From Thermosynechococcus sp. HN-54 (GTDB taxonomy: Bacteria > Cyanobacteriota > Cyanobacteriia > Thermosynechococcales > Thermosynechococcaceae), in NCBI RefSeq assembly GCF_023650955.1, contig NZ_CP098039.1, forward strand, positions 1,984,001 to 2,048,000: DNA of 64,000 bases, in the 5' to 3' direction. Of the stretch, positions 20,099 through 28,750 are shown in pieces. The notes beneath the pieces were generated by a model. It worked only from the letters and a program-made list of their open reading frames with translations. It was not told the DNA's origin and made no database searches. The position numbers were made by a program, and so were the translations under genes. Every line of letters starts with the position of its first letter. The stretch's first letter is position 1.

Positions 20099-21145
20099 TT
20101 ACACCTGTGTCACGGTTGGGTTGGCAGGGGTTTGCTGGATAAAGGATTCAACGAGGGCAACATTCTCAGGACTGCCAATAATCAGCGGTGTGCGCATGTG
20201 CAGATGATCGGGCACGACATCGAGGAGGGGTTGGGTGCCGGTACTGGCTTTGCCGCCGGCCTGTTCCACGAGGAAGGCGATCGGTGCCGCTTCGTAGAGT
20301 AGACGCAACTTACCCGCAGGATTTTTCTGGGTGCCGGGGTAGAGAAAGACGCCCCCCTGCATGAGGATGCGGTGAATATCGCCGACGAGGGCACCACTGT
20401 AGCGGGCACTGTAGCCGGGCTGGCGATGGACATGGCGGACATAGTTACGAATGGATTCTTCCCATGCCCAGAAGTTGCCTTCGTTGACACTGTAGATGGG
20501 GCCACTGGCGGGAATTTGCAGGTTCTCGATCGCCAGAATAAACTCGCCAAGGCTAGGGTCAAGGACAAAAACATGGGTGCCCCTGCCCATGGAATAGACC
20601 AGCATGGTGCTAGGACCATAGAGAATATAGCCTGCGGCAATTTGCTTGTGGCCATCTTGTAGGAGATCGGCAGCCGTCCCATCGAGATCGGTGCCCTCCT
20701 GCTGACGAATCGCAAAGATCGATCCCACATTCAGGTTAATGTCCACATTGGAGGAACCATCGAGGGGATCGTAAAGCAGCGTGTAGCGGCCAATGGGGCA
20801 ATTTTCAGGAATGTAATAGGGCTTCTCCATTTCCTCGGAGGCAAGGCGACACACTAGACCACTCTGCTTAAAGGCCGCAATAAAGACTTCATTGGCATAG
20901 ACATCCATTTTTTTGACATCTTCACCTTGGATGTTCACTGCCCCCGTAAAGCCCAGTACCCCCTCCATGAGGCCCGCTCGACTCAAACGGCGGGCAATAA
21001 GCTTGCCGGCAAGGGCAATGCGATTCATCAGGGCACTCAGGTCTTGGGCATCGGCATCAAAGCTTTGGAGTTGTTGAAGAACGTGGCGAGATAAGGTCAA
21101 ACAATCGCGGTCGAGGGCTTGTTCGTGGGCTGCAAAATCAGTCAT
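20099..21145 (-). CDS. fbp: Fructose-1,6-bisphosphatase class I
   Basis: The enzyme dephosphorylates fructose 1,6-bisphosphate in gluconeogenesis and the oxidative pentose phosphate cycle. The metal and substrate motif [20 protein letters not shown] (here quoted as DPLDGSSN) is present, as is [11 protein letters not shown] upstream of it. This is the class I F-type enzyme, not the bifunctional F/S type. The frame extends eight codons further upstream, but ATG 21145 has a strong GGGAGGGG ribosome site and gives 348 residues. It is the first gene of the fbp-zwf-opcA operon. Confidence 0.97.
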   Translation of the reverse strand: MTDFAAHEQALDRDCLTLSRHVLQQLQSFDADAQDLSALMNRIALAGKLIARRLSRAGLMEGVLGFTGAVNIQGEDVKKMDVYANEVFIAAFKQSGLVCRLASEEMEKPYYIPENCPIGRYTLLYDPLDGSSNVDINLNVGSIFAIRQQEGTDLDGTAADLLQDGHKQIAAGYILYGPSTMLVYSMGRGTHVFVLDPSLGEFILAIENLQIPASGPIYSVNEGNFWAWEESIRNYVRHVHRQPGYSARYSGALVGDIHRILMQGGVFLYPGTQKNPAGKLRLLYEAAPIAFLVEQAGGKASTGTQPLLDVVPDHLHMRTPLIIGSPENVALVESFIQQTPANPTVTQV

Positions 21146-21207
21146 AGCCCCTCCCTGGTGAGGATGCATCTAGCCCCGATCCTAAACCGTCTCTTTTCAG
21201 AAGTGGT

Positions 21208-21232
21208 GAGTCTTTAGATCAACTAAAGATTC
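21208..21232. terminator. Hairpin at the 3' end of the cysteine-hydrolase gene
   Basis: GAGTCTTTAG (21208-21217) pairs with CTAAAGATTC (21223-21232) over 10 bp with one G-T pair, closing a five-base loop. It overlaps the stop of the minus-strand hydrolase gene and lies ahead of fbp. No T-tract follows on the minus strand, so it may slow or process the transcript and need not end it. Confidence 0.45.
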
Positions 21233-22236
21233 AGAGGCGTAGTTGTGGTTGTCGTGATGCGGTGCATGCCCGCAGCAGCAAACCCGGCAAAGGTTGCATC
21301 GGCGGTTTCACTAAAGTCCACCACCCCCGGCACCACCACAGGGGACATACAATCCTCAAGGAGATAGACCCGCTGAGCCAGTTGGGGATCGCGCTGTTGA
21401 ATTTCACTGAGCAAGTCGGCCACCGTCCAAGCGACACAGTGACTTTTGGCTTGACCGGCAATGATCAGGCGATCGCCCGCCAGCAGATGCTCAATCAAAG
21501 CCGTATTCAACGGCATCAAGGGACGCCCTTGGGGGTCATGGCTCACCTCTGGGCGCAGCACCGAGTAATTTTCCGTCAGGGGATGGCTGCCCTTAAGTTC
21601 AATGCGAGTTTGCTGCTGTCGCGCCACAGTATGAAAAAAACAGGCCTCCTCCACAGCAGACACCAAGGCATGACCAATGCCCCCCAGCATGGAGTGGTAG
21701 GGCCAAATCGTCAAGGGAAACTTACCCTTAGCAGCTAGCTGAGCCACGTAGTACCGGGCATAGGCCTGAAGACTTTCCAAATCCGCTAGGGGCAGTGAAG
21801 GCAGCAGGTGAGGATTGGGCTGCCAATATCCGCTCTCCACCTCTTGAAGGGTGATGGTCGTTAAAGGTAGGGGATGCTCACCAGCGGGGTTGACCCAAAA
21901 CAGAGGATGGAAAATCTGACTGGCGGTGTGGGTATCAAGAGTAACAATGATCTCGCTAATCTGGGCAAGGTGGGTGTAGATAAAGCGGCACAGGCGTTGA
22001 TTATCCGCAACGGCACCGTGGACAAATAGCTCAAAATCTGGCAGGCAAAACGTGTTTTGGACATCAATGAGTAAGAGAATCGTGCGCTGCCGATCTTCAC
22101 TGGCAGGGGGAATCTGGTACTGCTGTGCCCATTGGCGAGCCTGCGCTGCCCGTTCTTGGTAGGGGACACGCCACACTTGGTCAACCTTGTCGGCATCAAA
22201 GAAGTTGGGAATGGGCAGGTCTGTTGCTGCAACCAT
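21223..22236 (-). CDS. Isochorismatase-like cysteine hydrolase
   Basis: The 337-residue protein has the isochorismatase/nicotinamidase fold. The catalytic Asp is in LLLIDVQNTF, the Lys in GKFPLTIWPYH, and the nucleophilic Cys in GQAKSHCVAWT. It is longer than bacterial nicotinamidases (about 200 residues) because of an N-terminal extension of about 50 residues and an insertion before the Lys motif. The motif geometry resembles nicotinamidase, but the substrate is not certain. It ends 77 bases upstream of the fbp start on the same strand, separated by a hairpin. Confidence 0.85.
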   Translation of the reverse strand: MVAATDLPIPNFFDADKVDQVWRVPYQERAAQARQWAQQYQIPPASEDRQRTILLLIDVQNTFCLPDFELFVHGAVADNQRLCRFIYTHLAQISEIIVTLDTHTASQIFHPLFWVNPAGEHPLPLTTITLQEVESGYWQPNPHLLPSLPLADLESLQAYARYYVAQLAAKGKFPLTIWPYHSMLGGIGHALVSAVEEACFFHTVARQQQTRIELKGSHPLTENYSVLRPEVSHDPQGRPLMPLNTALIEHLLAGDRLIIAGQAKSHCVAWTVADLLSEIQQRDPQLAQRVYLLEDCMSPVVVPGVVDFSETADATFAGFAAAGMHRITTTTTTPLNL

Positions 22237-22271
22237 TAGCTCACTCCATGCAAGGGATACGCTAGGAAATC

Positions 22272-22285
22272 GTATCTAATGATAC
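22272..22285. promoter_or_regulatory. NtcA-like palindrome GTA-N8-TAC
   Basis: GTATCTAATGATAC matches the NtcA consensus (GTA, eight bases, TAC) and is a near-perfect palindrome. It lies in the 168-base divergent region between the cysteine hydrolase (start 22236) and the gene at 22405. A TAN3T-type -10 box at the canonical 22-24 base spacing is not clear on either strand. I rate it a candidate only. Confidence 0.35.
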
Positions 22286-22404
22286 AAATGTTAATTTTTA
22301 ATAAAATGCTGAGTATATCAGAAATTCTACGGATGTACAAGTATTGTTCACCTCTATAAAATTTGTGGTTAGTGAAAGTTTAATCCTCGTATAGGAGAAC
22401 CTAA

Positions 22405-23013
22405 ATGTTGGTGCGCACGCTCAAGAGTGTTTTGGAGCAACACATTGCCGGAGTTCCGGGCGTGTTAGCCGTGTTGATTGGCCGCATGACGGATGGGGCA
22501 ACCATTGCCGAAATTAACTACAGTGGCAACAGCCTCGAAAATGATTCCCTAAGTTCCTTGGGTGCCTATGCCAGCGATCTGCTACGAGCCAATAATCGCG
22601 TGTGCCAAGTGGTGGATCCTGCCTCAGAGGCAGATTACTTGCTGGCAGGCTCAGCAGAGGTACGACTGGTGATCAAAGCCTTTAGCAAAACCCCCTACTT
22701 TGTTCTATTTCTTACCAAGGGTAGCACTAACCTGAAGCTGGTGTTTGAGCGGATCAAGGCCATCTTGGCGGATGGCAAGCCCCTGTTGCCGCCTGTACAA
22801 GACAACACCACCTCGATCGCCCAACTGCTCCTAAGTTATGCTCGCCGCTATGCCCCGGATCCCAACTTTGTGACACTGCGGCTATCGCTAAAAACCGGTT
22901 TGCACCGCGAGCGGCTGGAAAAAGGCCAGTTGGATGAGCGAGAAGTGCGCATTCTCTACAAGGGCGTGGCCGATATTTTGGGCGTGGAACGCCTGCCCGT
23001 TGCCCTTCCCTAA
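22405..23013 (+). CDS. Conserved cyanobacterial protein, possible Roadblock/LC7-like N-terminus
   Basis: The 202-residue soluble protein begins with a segment (VLEQHIAGVPGVLAVLIGRMTDGATIAE) whose spacing and hydrophobicity resemble Roadblock/LC7 domains, small dimeric regulators of Ras-like GTPases. I infer this from pattern only. The C-terminal half is basic and helical with no known motif. AGGAG at 22393-22397 sets the ATG. The V4R-domain gene follows 46 bases later on the same strand, so the two may act together. Confidence 0.6.
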   Translation: MLVRTLKSVLEQHIAGVPGVLAVLIGRMTDGATIAEINYSGNSLENDSLSSLGAYASDLLRANNRVCQVVDPASEADYLLAGSAEVRLVIKAFSKTPYFVLFLTKGSTNLKLVFERIKAILADGKPLLPPVQDNTTSIAQLLLSYARRYAPDPNFVTLRLSLKTGLHRERLEKGQLDEREVRILYKGVADILGVERLPVALP

Positions 23014-23059
23014 AGCTGTTTGATCCCCTTTCTTGAACAACGAGTAAAGATTTGTACCT

Positions 23060-24301
23060 ATGTTTGAGCATCTCCGCATCGATCGCCCCCGCAAGCTGGT
23101 GGCTTTTTTTAATGAGCCTGTGATCTTCCACTGCCACCACTACAACCTGTTTTTGCAACAGACCATTGAAGACCCCGACTGGCTTGATGGGATCAGTATC
23201 CTACAGACCTCAGCCCAAGAGATTTTCTATAGCTTGCTCGCCAATGCCTTTAATACGTTGGGAGTGCAAACCCCAGGGGAACGCCTTGCCACCGCGGCAC
23301 AAATTTTTAGCTTCTTGGGCCTTGGCCGTCTCAACTTTGATGTGACCGAACAGGGGGGCGAGGTGGAGTTGACCCACTCCCACTATGCAGAGGTCTGGCT
23401 AGGGAAATATGGCGAGCAGGTGAGCCGCACGAAACCCATTGATCACTTAGCCGTGGGCTATGTGGCAGCAACGCTGGATGCAACCTTTGCGGCGTTGGGT
23501 ACCTATGTGGCCGAAGAAACGAGCTGCATGGCGGTGACGCGGCAGGATCACTGCATGATCCATGTGACCAAAGCACCAGTGCGCCGCTCCCTGACGCCGA
23601 GTCCGCAGATGGGCAAGCTTATTGATCAACCGGTGCCCCTGCCGAAGGCAGAAACCAGTGTGGACTACGATGCGGTAAATGAAGCCCTGTGGGAGCTACC
23701 CCTTGAAGGGGATGTGAATGGTCAAATCCGGGCGTTTAATGTCTTGTTAACGCGCATGCCCGCCAACTACTACAACCGCATTCAGTACCGCTTCTTGGAT
23801 GAGCTGCAAAAGGTAGATCCGCAGCTTCTAGAGGTGGGGCAAGCCTTGATCCGTGAATCGGGCCATGTTTGTGTCTTCTACACCTTTGGCAATATCATGG
23901 AGTCTTTGGAGTGGGAAACGGTGGTTGGCCCCATGTTGAAGACCGACACAGATTGGATTCACGGGGGCTATGCCGTTGCTAGTAGCTTGGGGTGGGGTCG
24001 TTGGCAAGCCCTAGAGGTGGTCAGGAATGAATTCTGTCGGGTGGCGATTGATGGCAACTACGAAACGAACTACTTCTTGGCCTCCTATCCCCATGCCCTG
24101 CAACCCGCCTGCTACTTTGCCCAAGGGGCGGTGCCTGCAATGATGAACGTTGTCTATAACGGGTGCATTCAGCAAAAGCCTGTCTTGGATGAGGCGTTTT
24201 ACAATCGTCTCTTTCAACGGGGCGGTGTATTTCAAGGGGCAGAGGTGAAGGCACGGGAAAAGGGTGATCCTTGGTGTGAATTCTATGCTCAACGCCTATA
24301 A
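23060..24301 (+). CDS. V4R (4-vinyl reductase-like) domain protein
   Basis: The 413-residue protein appears to contain two related halves. The first ends around SCMAVTRQDHCMIHV. The second has WGRWQALEV, LASYPHALQPACYFAQGAVPAMM and a terminal KAREKGDPWCEFYAQRL. The small-molecule-binding V4R fold (vinyl-reductase or hydrocarbon-binding type) typically ends in such a G-D-x-x-C-x-F motif. In other systems V4R domains sense aromatic or tetrapyrrole-like ligands. No DNA-binding or enzymatic domain is fused. It is likely co-expressed with the preceding gene, and a 98-residue ORF follows 14 bases later. Confidence 0.75.
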   Translation: MFEHLRIDRPRKLVAFFNEPVIFHCHHYNLFLQQTIEDPDWLDGISILQTSAQEIFYSLLANAFNTLGVQTPGERLATAAQIFSFLGLGRLNFDVTEQGGEVELTHSHYAEVWLGKYGEQVSRTKPIDHLAVGYVAATLDATFAALGTYVAEETSCMAVTRQDHCMIHVTKAPVRRSLTPSPQMGKLIDQPVPLPKAETSVDYDAVNEALWELPLEGDVNGQIRAFNVLLTRMPANYYNRIQYRFLDELQKVDPQLLEVGQALIRESGHVCVFYTFGNIMESLEWETVVGPMLKTDTDWIHGGYAVASSLGWGRWQALEVVRNEFCRVAIDGNYETNYFLASYPHALQPACYFAQGAVPAMMNVVYNGCIQQKPVLDEAFYNRLFQRGGVFQGAEVKAREKGDPWCEFYAQRL

Positions 24302-24315
24302 GTCAGTTCTAAAGG

Positions 24316-24612
24316 ATGTCAATTCAACTCTCTAAACGTCGGGAATGTGGGGGCACATGGGTGGTGGACGTTGATTTAGGACGATCGCCCACGGAAAAGG
24401 AACTTGCCACCCTTGCCCAGCGCCATGGTGGTCGCTGTCGCCAGTTTCAACAGTTGGTGTGGTTAGATCTGCCTAGCGGTCGGATTACGGCTTCACTGCG
24501 GCTGTCGCGTCTGACGATTCGCTTGGGGGATAAAGCCATTGAAGCGGCGATTATTGCGGATTTGCAGCAGCTGGCTGAGGGGAGTGTGCCGACGTTTGCA
24601 ATGGATGTCTAG
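24316..24612 (+). CDS. Small conserved hypothetical protein (98 aa)
   Basis: The product is a 98-residue protein of mixed alpha/beta character with no motif I recognise (opening SIQLSKRRECGGTWVVDVDLG). An AGGATG context precedes the ATG, and spacing to the neighbours on both sides is short (14 and 8 bases), suggesting operon membership. It sits between the V4R gene and livM. Confidence 0.65.
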   Translation: MSIQLSKRRECGGTWVVDVDLGRSPTEKELATLAQRHGGRCRQFQQLVWLDLPSGRITASLRLSRLTIRLGDKAIEAAIIADLQQLAEGSVPTFAMDV

Positions 24613-24620
24613 CAGGGGTT

Positions 24621-25565
24621 ATGGCGGGTTGGCTCGGCACGTACGACTTCCTACTGGTTGCAATGACCCTAGGGGCGATGCTGGCCTTGTCACTGTATTT
24701 ACCCCTGATGAGTGGCCAACTCTCCCTTGCGAGTCCAGCCTTTTATGCCATGGGTGGCTATATTGCTGCCTTGGTCTCAACCCGTCTTTTTCCTAACCTG
24801 AATCCCTATCCTGTGCCGCTGGTCCTAGGGGAAATGGCTTTGGCTGCTGTGGTCTGTGGCTTGGTGGGATGGGGCTTGGGGGTGCCGGTATTGCGGTTGC
24901 GGGGCATCTATTTTGCCATTGCCACGATCGCTTTCTCTGAGGTGCTGCGGGTATTGGCACTGAACCTAGAGATCACTGGGGGGGCGATCGGCATCTTTGG
25001 CATTCCCCAACCCTTTAGTACACCCTTGGGCTACTTGTGGCTGACGCTGCCCCTGCTGATCATGGTGGCGATCGCCATCGGTCGCTTGGAACAAACCCGT
25101 GCGGGCAAGGCAATGCAGGCCATTCGTGCTGATGAATTGGTGGCACAGACCCTCGGCATGGATACCACTCGCTATAAGGTTTTCGGCTTTGCCTTGGGGG
25201 CGATTCTGGCGGGAGTGGCGGGAGTTTTGGCTGCGCATCTTTTGAATACTTGGAATCCGCGGCAGGGCACGTTTGATACGGGGGTGCTGGCGCTGACGGC
25301 GGTATTGGTGGGGGGCAATCGCACGTTTATGGGGGCGATCGCTGGCGGTATGCTCTTTACGGCCTTACCAGAATTCCTACGGGGACTCGCCGATCAACCC
25401 TACTTACCCGCCGCAGTGGCCACTTTTTTCCGCGATGGGCGTCTGATGCTCTATGGATTGCTGATTATCCTCGGCACGCGGTTTTTTCCCAAGGGGTTAT
25501 GCCAGCCTCCCAACTGGCGATCGCTCTGGTGCACCCTATTCGGCAATAAAACAAGGAAAATGTGA
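24621..25565 (+). CDS. Branched-chain/neutral amino acid ABC transporter permease (LivM/NatD type)
   Basis: The 314-residue membrane protein has about nine hydrophobic segments. It carries the LivM signature PVLRLRGIYFAIATIAFSEVLR (quoted as RLRGIYFAIATIAF) and the cytoplasmic coupling loop with GKAMQAIRADELVAQTLGMD. This subunit forms half of the translocation path of an amino-acid importer. The partner permease, binding protein and ATPases are not next to it, which is common in cyanobacterial Nat systems. A UrtC (urea) assignment is less likely but not excluded. It ends overlapping the possible GTG start of the next gene. Confidence 0.9.
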   Translation: MAGWLGTYDFLLVAMTLGAMLALSLYLPLMSGQLSLASPAFYAMGGYIAALVSTRLFPNLNPYPVPLVLGEMALAAVVCGLVGWGLGVPVLRLRGIYFAIATIAFSEVLRVLALNLEITGGAIGIFGIPQPFSTPLGYLWLTLPLLIMVAIAIGRLEQTRAGKAMQAIRADELVAQTLGMDTTRYKVFGFALGAILAGVAGVLAAHLLNTWNPRQGTFDTGVLALTAVLVGGNRTFMGAIAGGMLFTALPEFLRGLADQPYLPAAVATFFRDGRLMLYGLLIILGTRFFPKGLCQPPNWRSLWCTLFGNKTRKM

Positions 25566-25591
25566 TCAGTTCTCCTTCATTCGGCTGCTTC

Positions 25592-28312
25592 ATGTCGCAC
25601 CCTCGTCGCCTCATTGAGTCCCGCTTGCCCCTACAACCCATCTCCGAGGCCTCCGCCCGCGAAAAGTCCATTCGCCACGGCCACATTTCTACGCTCCACA
25701 TCTGGTGGGCACGGCGACCCTTGGCGGCCAGTCGAGCAGCGGTCTTTGCCACCTTGGTACCCAATACCGATGAAAATGCCAAGCTGGTGGAGGCGATTGT
25801 CCCTTGGGAGGCGGTTAAAGATGGCAACACCCCGGCCATTGAGAAGGCGCGGCAGCAAATTTTAGAAGCTTTTGGTGGTACACCCCCACGGGTATTGGAT
25901 CTCTTTGCCGGGGGTGGGGCGATTCCCCTTGAGGCCTTGCGCTTGGGCTGTGAAACCTATGCCGTGGATTTGAATCCTGTAGCCTATTTGCTGCTGAAAG
26001 GGACACTGGAATACCCCCAACGCTATGGCCAGCCCAATAGCCGTGCGATTCCTGAATACATTCGCGCCCGTGATGCCCAAAACCGCACCCAACAATCTTT
26101 GCTGCTCAGTGGTGAGACGGGGGAATGGCAGCAGGCCTATGCCCAAAATCCCTTGGCCACGGAAGTGCGTTATTGGGGCGAGTGGGTATTGGAGCGAGCA
26201 CGCTCAGAACTAGCGGACTTTTATCCAGTAGATGGCGATGGCAAGACGCCGCTAGCCTATCTCTGGGCACGGACAGTGACGTGTACGAACCCCACCTGTC
26301 GAGCCGAAGTCCCGCTTGTGCGCCAATGGTGGCTAGCGAAAAAAGAGAAAAAGCGCCTTGCCCTCAAACCCTGCGTGGATACAGCAACGAAAACCATCAC
26401 CTTTGATGTGGTGGAAGTCCCTGCGGGAGCCACTTGGCCAGAGGAGGGCACTGTTCAGCGGGGGAATGCAACGTGTCCAGTTTGTGGGACAACGATTCCA
26501 GCCAAAGATATTCAAACTAAGGCGAGGAAAAAACAGTGGGGACAAAGAATCATGGCTACTGTCTTATCTGACCAGCGTGGGGATGGCAAAGTTTATCGGT
26601 CAGCCAATCAAGATGACTTCGATAGCTTTGAGAAAGCAAAAACTAGGCTTTCGGAGGTTGCTCAACTCAGTAGTTCCTTTGAGAATTTGCCACTCCTACC
26701 CAATGAGCCAATTCCCTATGACCCCAGAGCTTTTACACCCTGTATTTACGGATTCCAAACTTGGGGAGACCTCTTTAACGCGCGGCAAGCCTTGGCCTTG
26801 GTCACGTTTGCCCAGTGGGTTCGCGCTGCCCACACAGAAATGCTGCAACGGGGCATGGAGGAGGAGTTCGCAAAGGCAGTCACAACCTACTTGAGCCTAA
26901 TTCTTGATCGTGTGATTGACAAAAATGCTTCCATTGTTGTTTGGGACAACACACGGGATAACCCAACTCACGTTTTCTCGCGTCAAGCTCTACCCATGGT
27001 TTGGGATTATGCGGAAATTAATCCCTTAATTAATAATGGTTGGCCTAACGCAGCTCAGTGGGTTTGGCTCTCTATTCAATCGCTTTCTTTTGCAAGTATC
27101 TTGCCTGTTACTGTAAAACGCGCAACTGCCACATCTCTTCCCTTTACTGACAACTTCTTTGATGCCATTGTCACCGATCCCCCCTACTACGATGCTGTGC
27201 CCTATGCTGACCTCTCGGACTTTTTCTATGTCTGGCTGCGGCGCACCGTCGGGCATCTCTATCCAGAGCACTTTCGCACCCCCCTCACCCCCAAAGGCCA
27301 AGAAATTGTCCAAAATCCCGTCCGCCACAGTGGTGACAACGACAAGGCCAAAGCTTTCTTTGAAACCATGATGCAGCAGGCCTTTCAGGAAATGCACCGC
27401 ATCCTCAAACCACGGGGAAAAGCCACCATTGTCTTTGCCCACAAAAGCACCGATGCTTGGGAAACCCTGATTAGCGCCCTCATTGCCGCTGGCTTTCAGG
27501 TGCAAGCCTCATGGCCACTGCATACAGAAATGCAAACACGCCTACGGGCACGCAACTCAGCGGCACTGGCCTCTTCAACATTCCTCAGTTGCACCAAGCG
27601 GGAGGGTGGTCAGCGGGGCTTGTTCACCAGTGTGCGCAATCAGATGCAAGCGTCGATTCGGCCTCGCCTAGAGCAGTTTTGGCAAGCGGGGATTCGTGGC
27701 GCGGACTTTTTCATGTCGGCGATCGGCCCAGGGCTAGAGGCCTACAGTGCCTACGATGTGGTGCAACGTGCCGATGGTCGGGCAGTCACCGTGGGCGAAC
27801 TCTTGATGGAGGTACGCAAAATTGTGCTGGAGTTTGCCCTTGAGCAGGTGCTGGGGACAACAAGTGTCGCTGATGTGGATAGCCCGACGCAATTTGCCCT
27901 CTTGGCACTGTGGGCCTATGGCAATGAGTTGCCCTCCGATGAAGCCCGCAAGCTGGCCCAAAGTACCGGGGTGGAGTTGAGTGAGCTGGGCAGTCTAGTG
28001 CAGATCAAGGGAGAAAAGACCCTCTTGCCCAGTGCCAAGGAACGCAGCCAAAAGGACAAGAACTTTGGGTTTGGTGAGGCGGTACCCATCATTGATGCCC
28101 TGCATCGGTCACTGTTGCTGCTGCCAGAGGAAGGCCGCGAGGGGGTTGCCAAGTACCTCGATGAGGTGGGGTATCTTCAGCAGCCGAGTTTTTGGGTGGT
28201 GACCCAAGCCCTTGCCGATATTCTCGATGACCGCTTGCTTCATGAATTCCTCGCCTATCGCGAAAGTCTGCCGCAACTGATTCAACCTGATCAAGGACAA
28301 CTCAGCCTATGA
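25592..28312 (+). CDS. DUF1156/COG1743 DNA methylase with zinc ribbon
   Basis: This is a 906-residue putative adenine-specific DNA methyltransferase. The DUF1156 N-terminus has the segment EKSIRHGHISTLHIWWARRPLAASRA (quoted: HISTLHIWWARRPLA). SAM-binding motif I is VLDLFAGGGAIPLEALRLG near residue 100. A zinc-ribbon-like region is formed by CTNPTC and CPVCGTTIP. The catalytic motif IV DPPYYDAVPYADL lies near residue 529. A GTG at 25562 overlaps the livM stop and is in frame, but the family N-terminus starts with MSHPRR at 25592. Family members usually sit in defence modules with helicases or ATPases, but here no partner is visible. The anti-sigma gene overlaps its stop by ATGA. Confidence 0.85.
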   Translation: MSHPRRLIESRLPLQPISEASAREKSIRHGHISTLHIWWARRPLAASRAAVFATLVPNTDENAKLVEAIVPWEAVKDGNTPAIEKARQQILEAFGGTPPRVLDLFAGGGAIPLEALRLGCETYAVDLNPVAYLLLKGTLEYPQRYGQPNSRAIPEYIRARDAQNRTQQSLLLSGETGEWQQAYAQNPLATEVRYWGEWVLERARSELADFYPVDGDGKTPLAYLWARTVTCTNPTCRAEVPLVRQWWLAKKEKKRLALKPCVDTATKTITFDVVEVPAGATWPEEGTVQRGNATCPVCGTTIPAKDIQTKARKKQWGQRIMATVLSDQRGDGKVYRSANQDDFDSFEKAKTRLSEVAQLSSSFENLPLLPNEPIPYDPRAFTPCIYGFQTWGDLFNARQALALVTFAQWVRAAHTEMLQRGMEEEFAKAVTTYLSLILDRVIDKNASIVVWDNTRDNPTHVFSRQALPMVWDYAEINPLINNGWPNAAQWVWLSIQSLSFASILPVTVKRATATSLPFTDNFFDAIVTDPPYYDAVPYADLSDFFYVWLRRTVGHLYPEHFRTPLTPKGQEIVQNPVRHSGDNDKAKAFFETMMQQAFQEMHRILKPRGKATIVFAHKSTDAWETLISALIAAGFQVQASWPLHTEMQTRLRARNSAALASSTFLSCTKREGGQRGLFTSVRNQMQASIRPRLEQFWQAGIRGADFFMSAIGPGLEAYSAYDVVQRADGRAVTVGELLMEVRKIVLEFALEQVLGTTSVADVDSPTQFALLALWAYGNELPSDEARKLAQSTGVELSELGSLVQIKGEKTLLPSAKERSQKDKNFGFGEAVPIIDALHRSLLLLPEEGREGVAKYLDEVGYLQQPSFWVVTQALADILDDRLLHEFLAYRESLPQLIQPDQGQLSL

Positions 28313-28746
28313 CGCCTCCCTTCACGACGGTTTCCCTAACCTTGCCCAGTGACCTGACACAGCTTGAGGCTCTATTGGCATGGTTCAATCAGTACCGTCC
28401 GACGACGCTGCCCCTTGAGGAGTGGTTGAAACTAGAGCTAGCTCTCGCAGAGGGATTCACCAATGCCGTTCGCCATGCCCATCGCAATCGCGCCAGCAAC
28501 ACCCCCATTCGCATTGATCTCTCCCTTGCAGACACTGTGATTGAATTGCGCATCTGGGATCAAGGGGATCCCTTTGATTTGATGGCAAAGCTAAAAACGC
28601 TGCCCTCCCAAATTGCTCTTGATGCTGAAGGGGGACGCGGCCTGCGCCTCTTGGCAACCATTATGGATGAATTGGACTATCAACGCATTGACACGGGCGG
28701 CAACTGTTTGATTCTGCGCAAAACTGTGAAGTCCAAACCCCAATAG
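28309..28746 (+). CDS. RsbW-like serine kinase/anti-sigma regulatory factor (HATPase_c_2)
   Basis: The 145-residue ATP-binding protein of the GHKL family has the N-box ELALAEGFTNAVRHAHRN, the G1 box IWDQGDPFDL and the G2 box EGGRGLRLLAT. These proteins phosphorylate STAS-domain anti-anti-sigma factors or sequester sigma factors, acting in partner-switching modules. No STAS or PP2C partner gene lies nearby. The ATG overlaps the preceding methylase stop (ATGA), so translation is coupled. Confidence 0.9.
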   Translation: MTPPFTTVSLTLPSDLTQLEALLAWFNQYRPTTLPLEEWLKLELALAEGFTNAVRHAHRNRASNTPIRIDLSLADTVIELRIWDQGDPFDLMAKLKTLPSQIALDAEGGRGLRLLATIMDELDYQRIDTGGNCLILRKTVKSKPQ

Positions 28747-28750
28747 GCCG

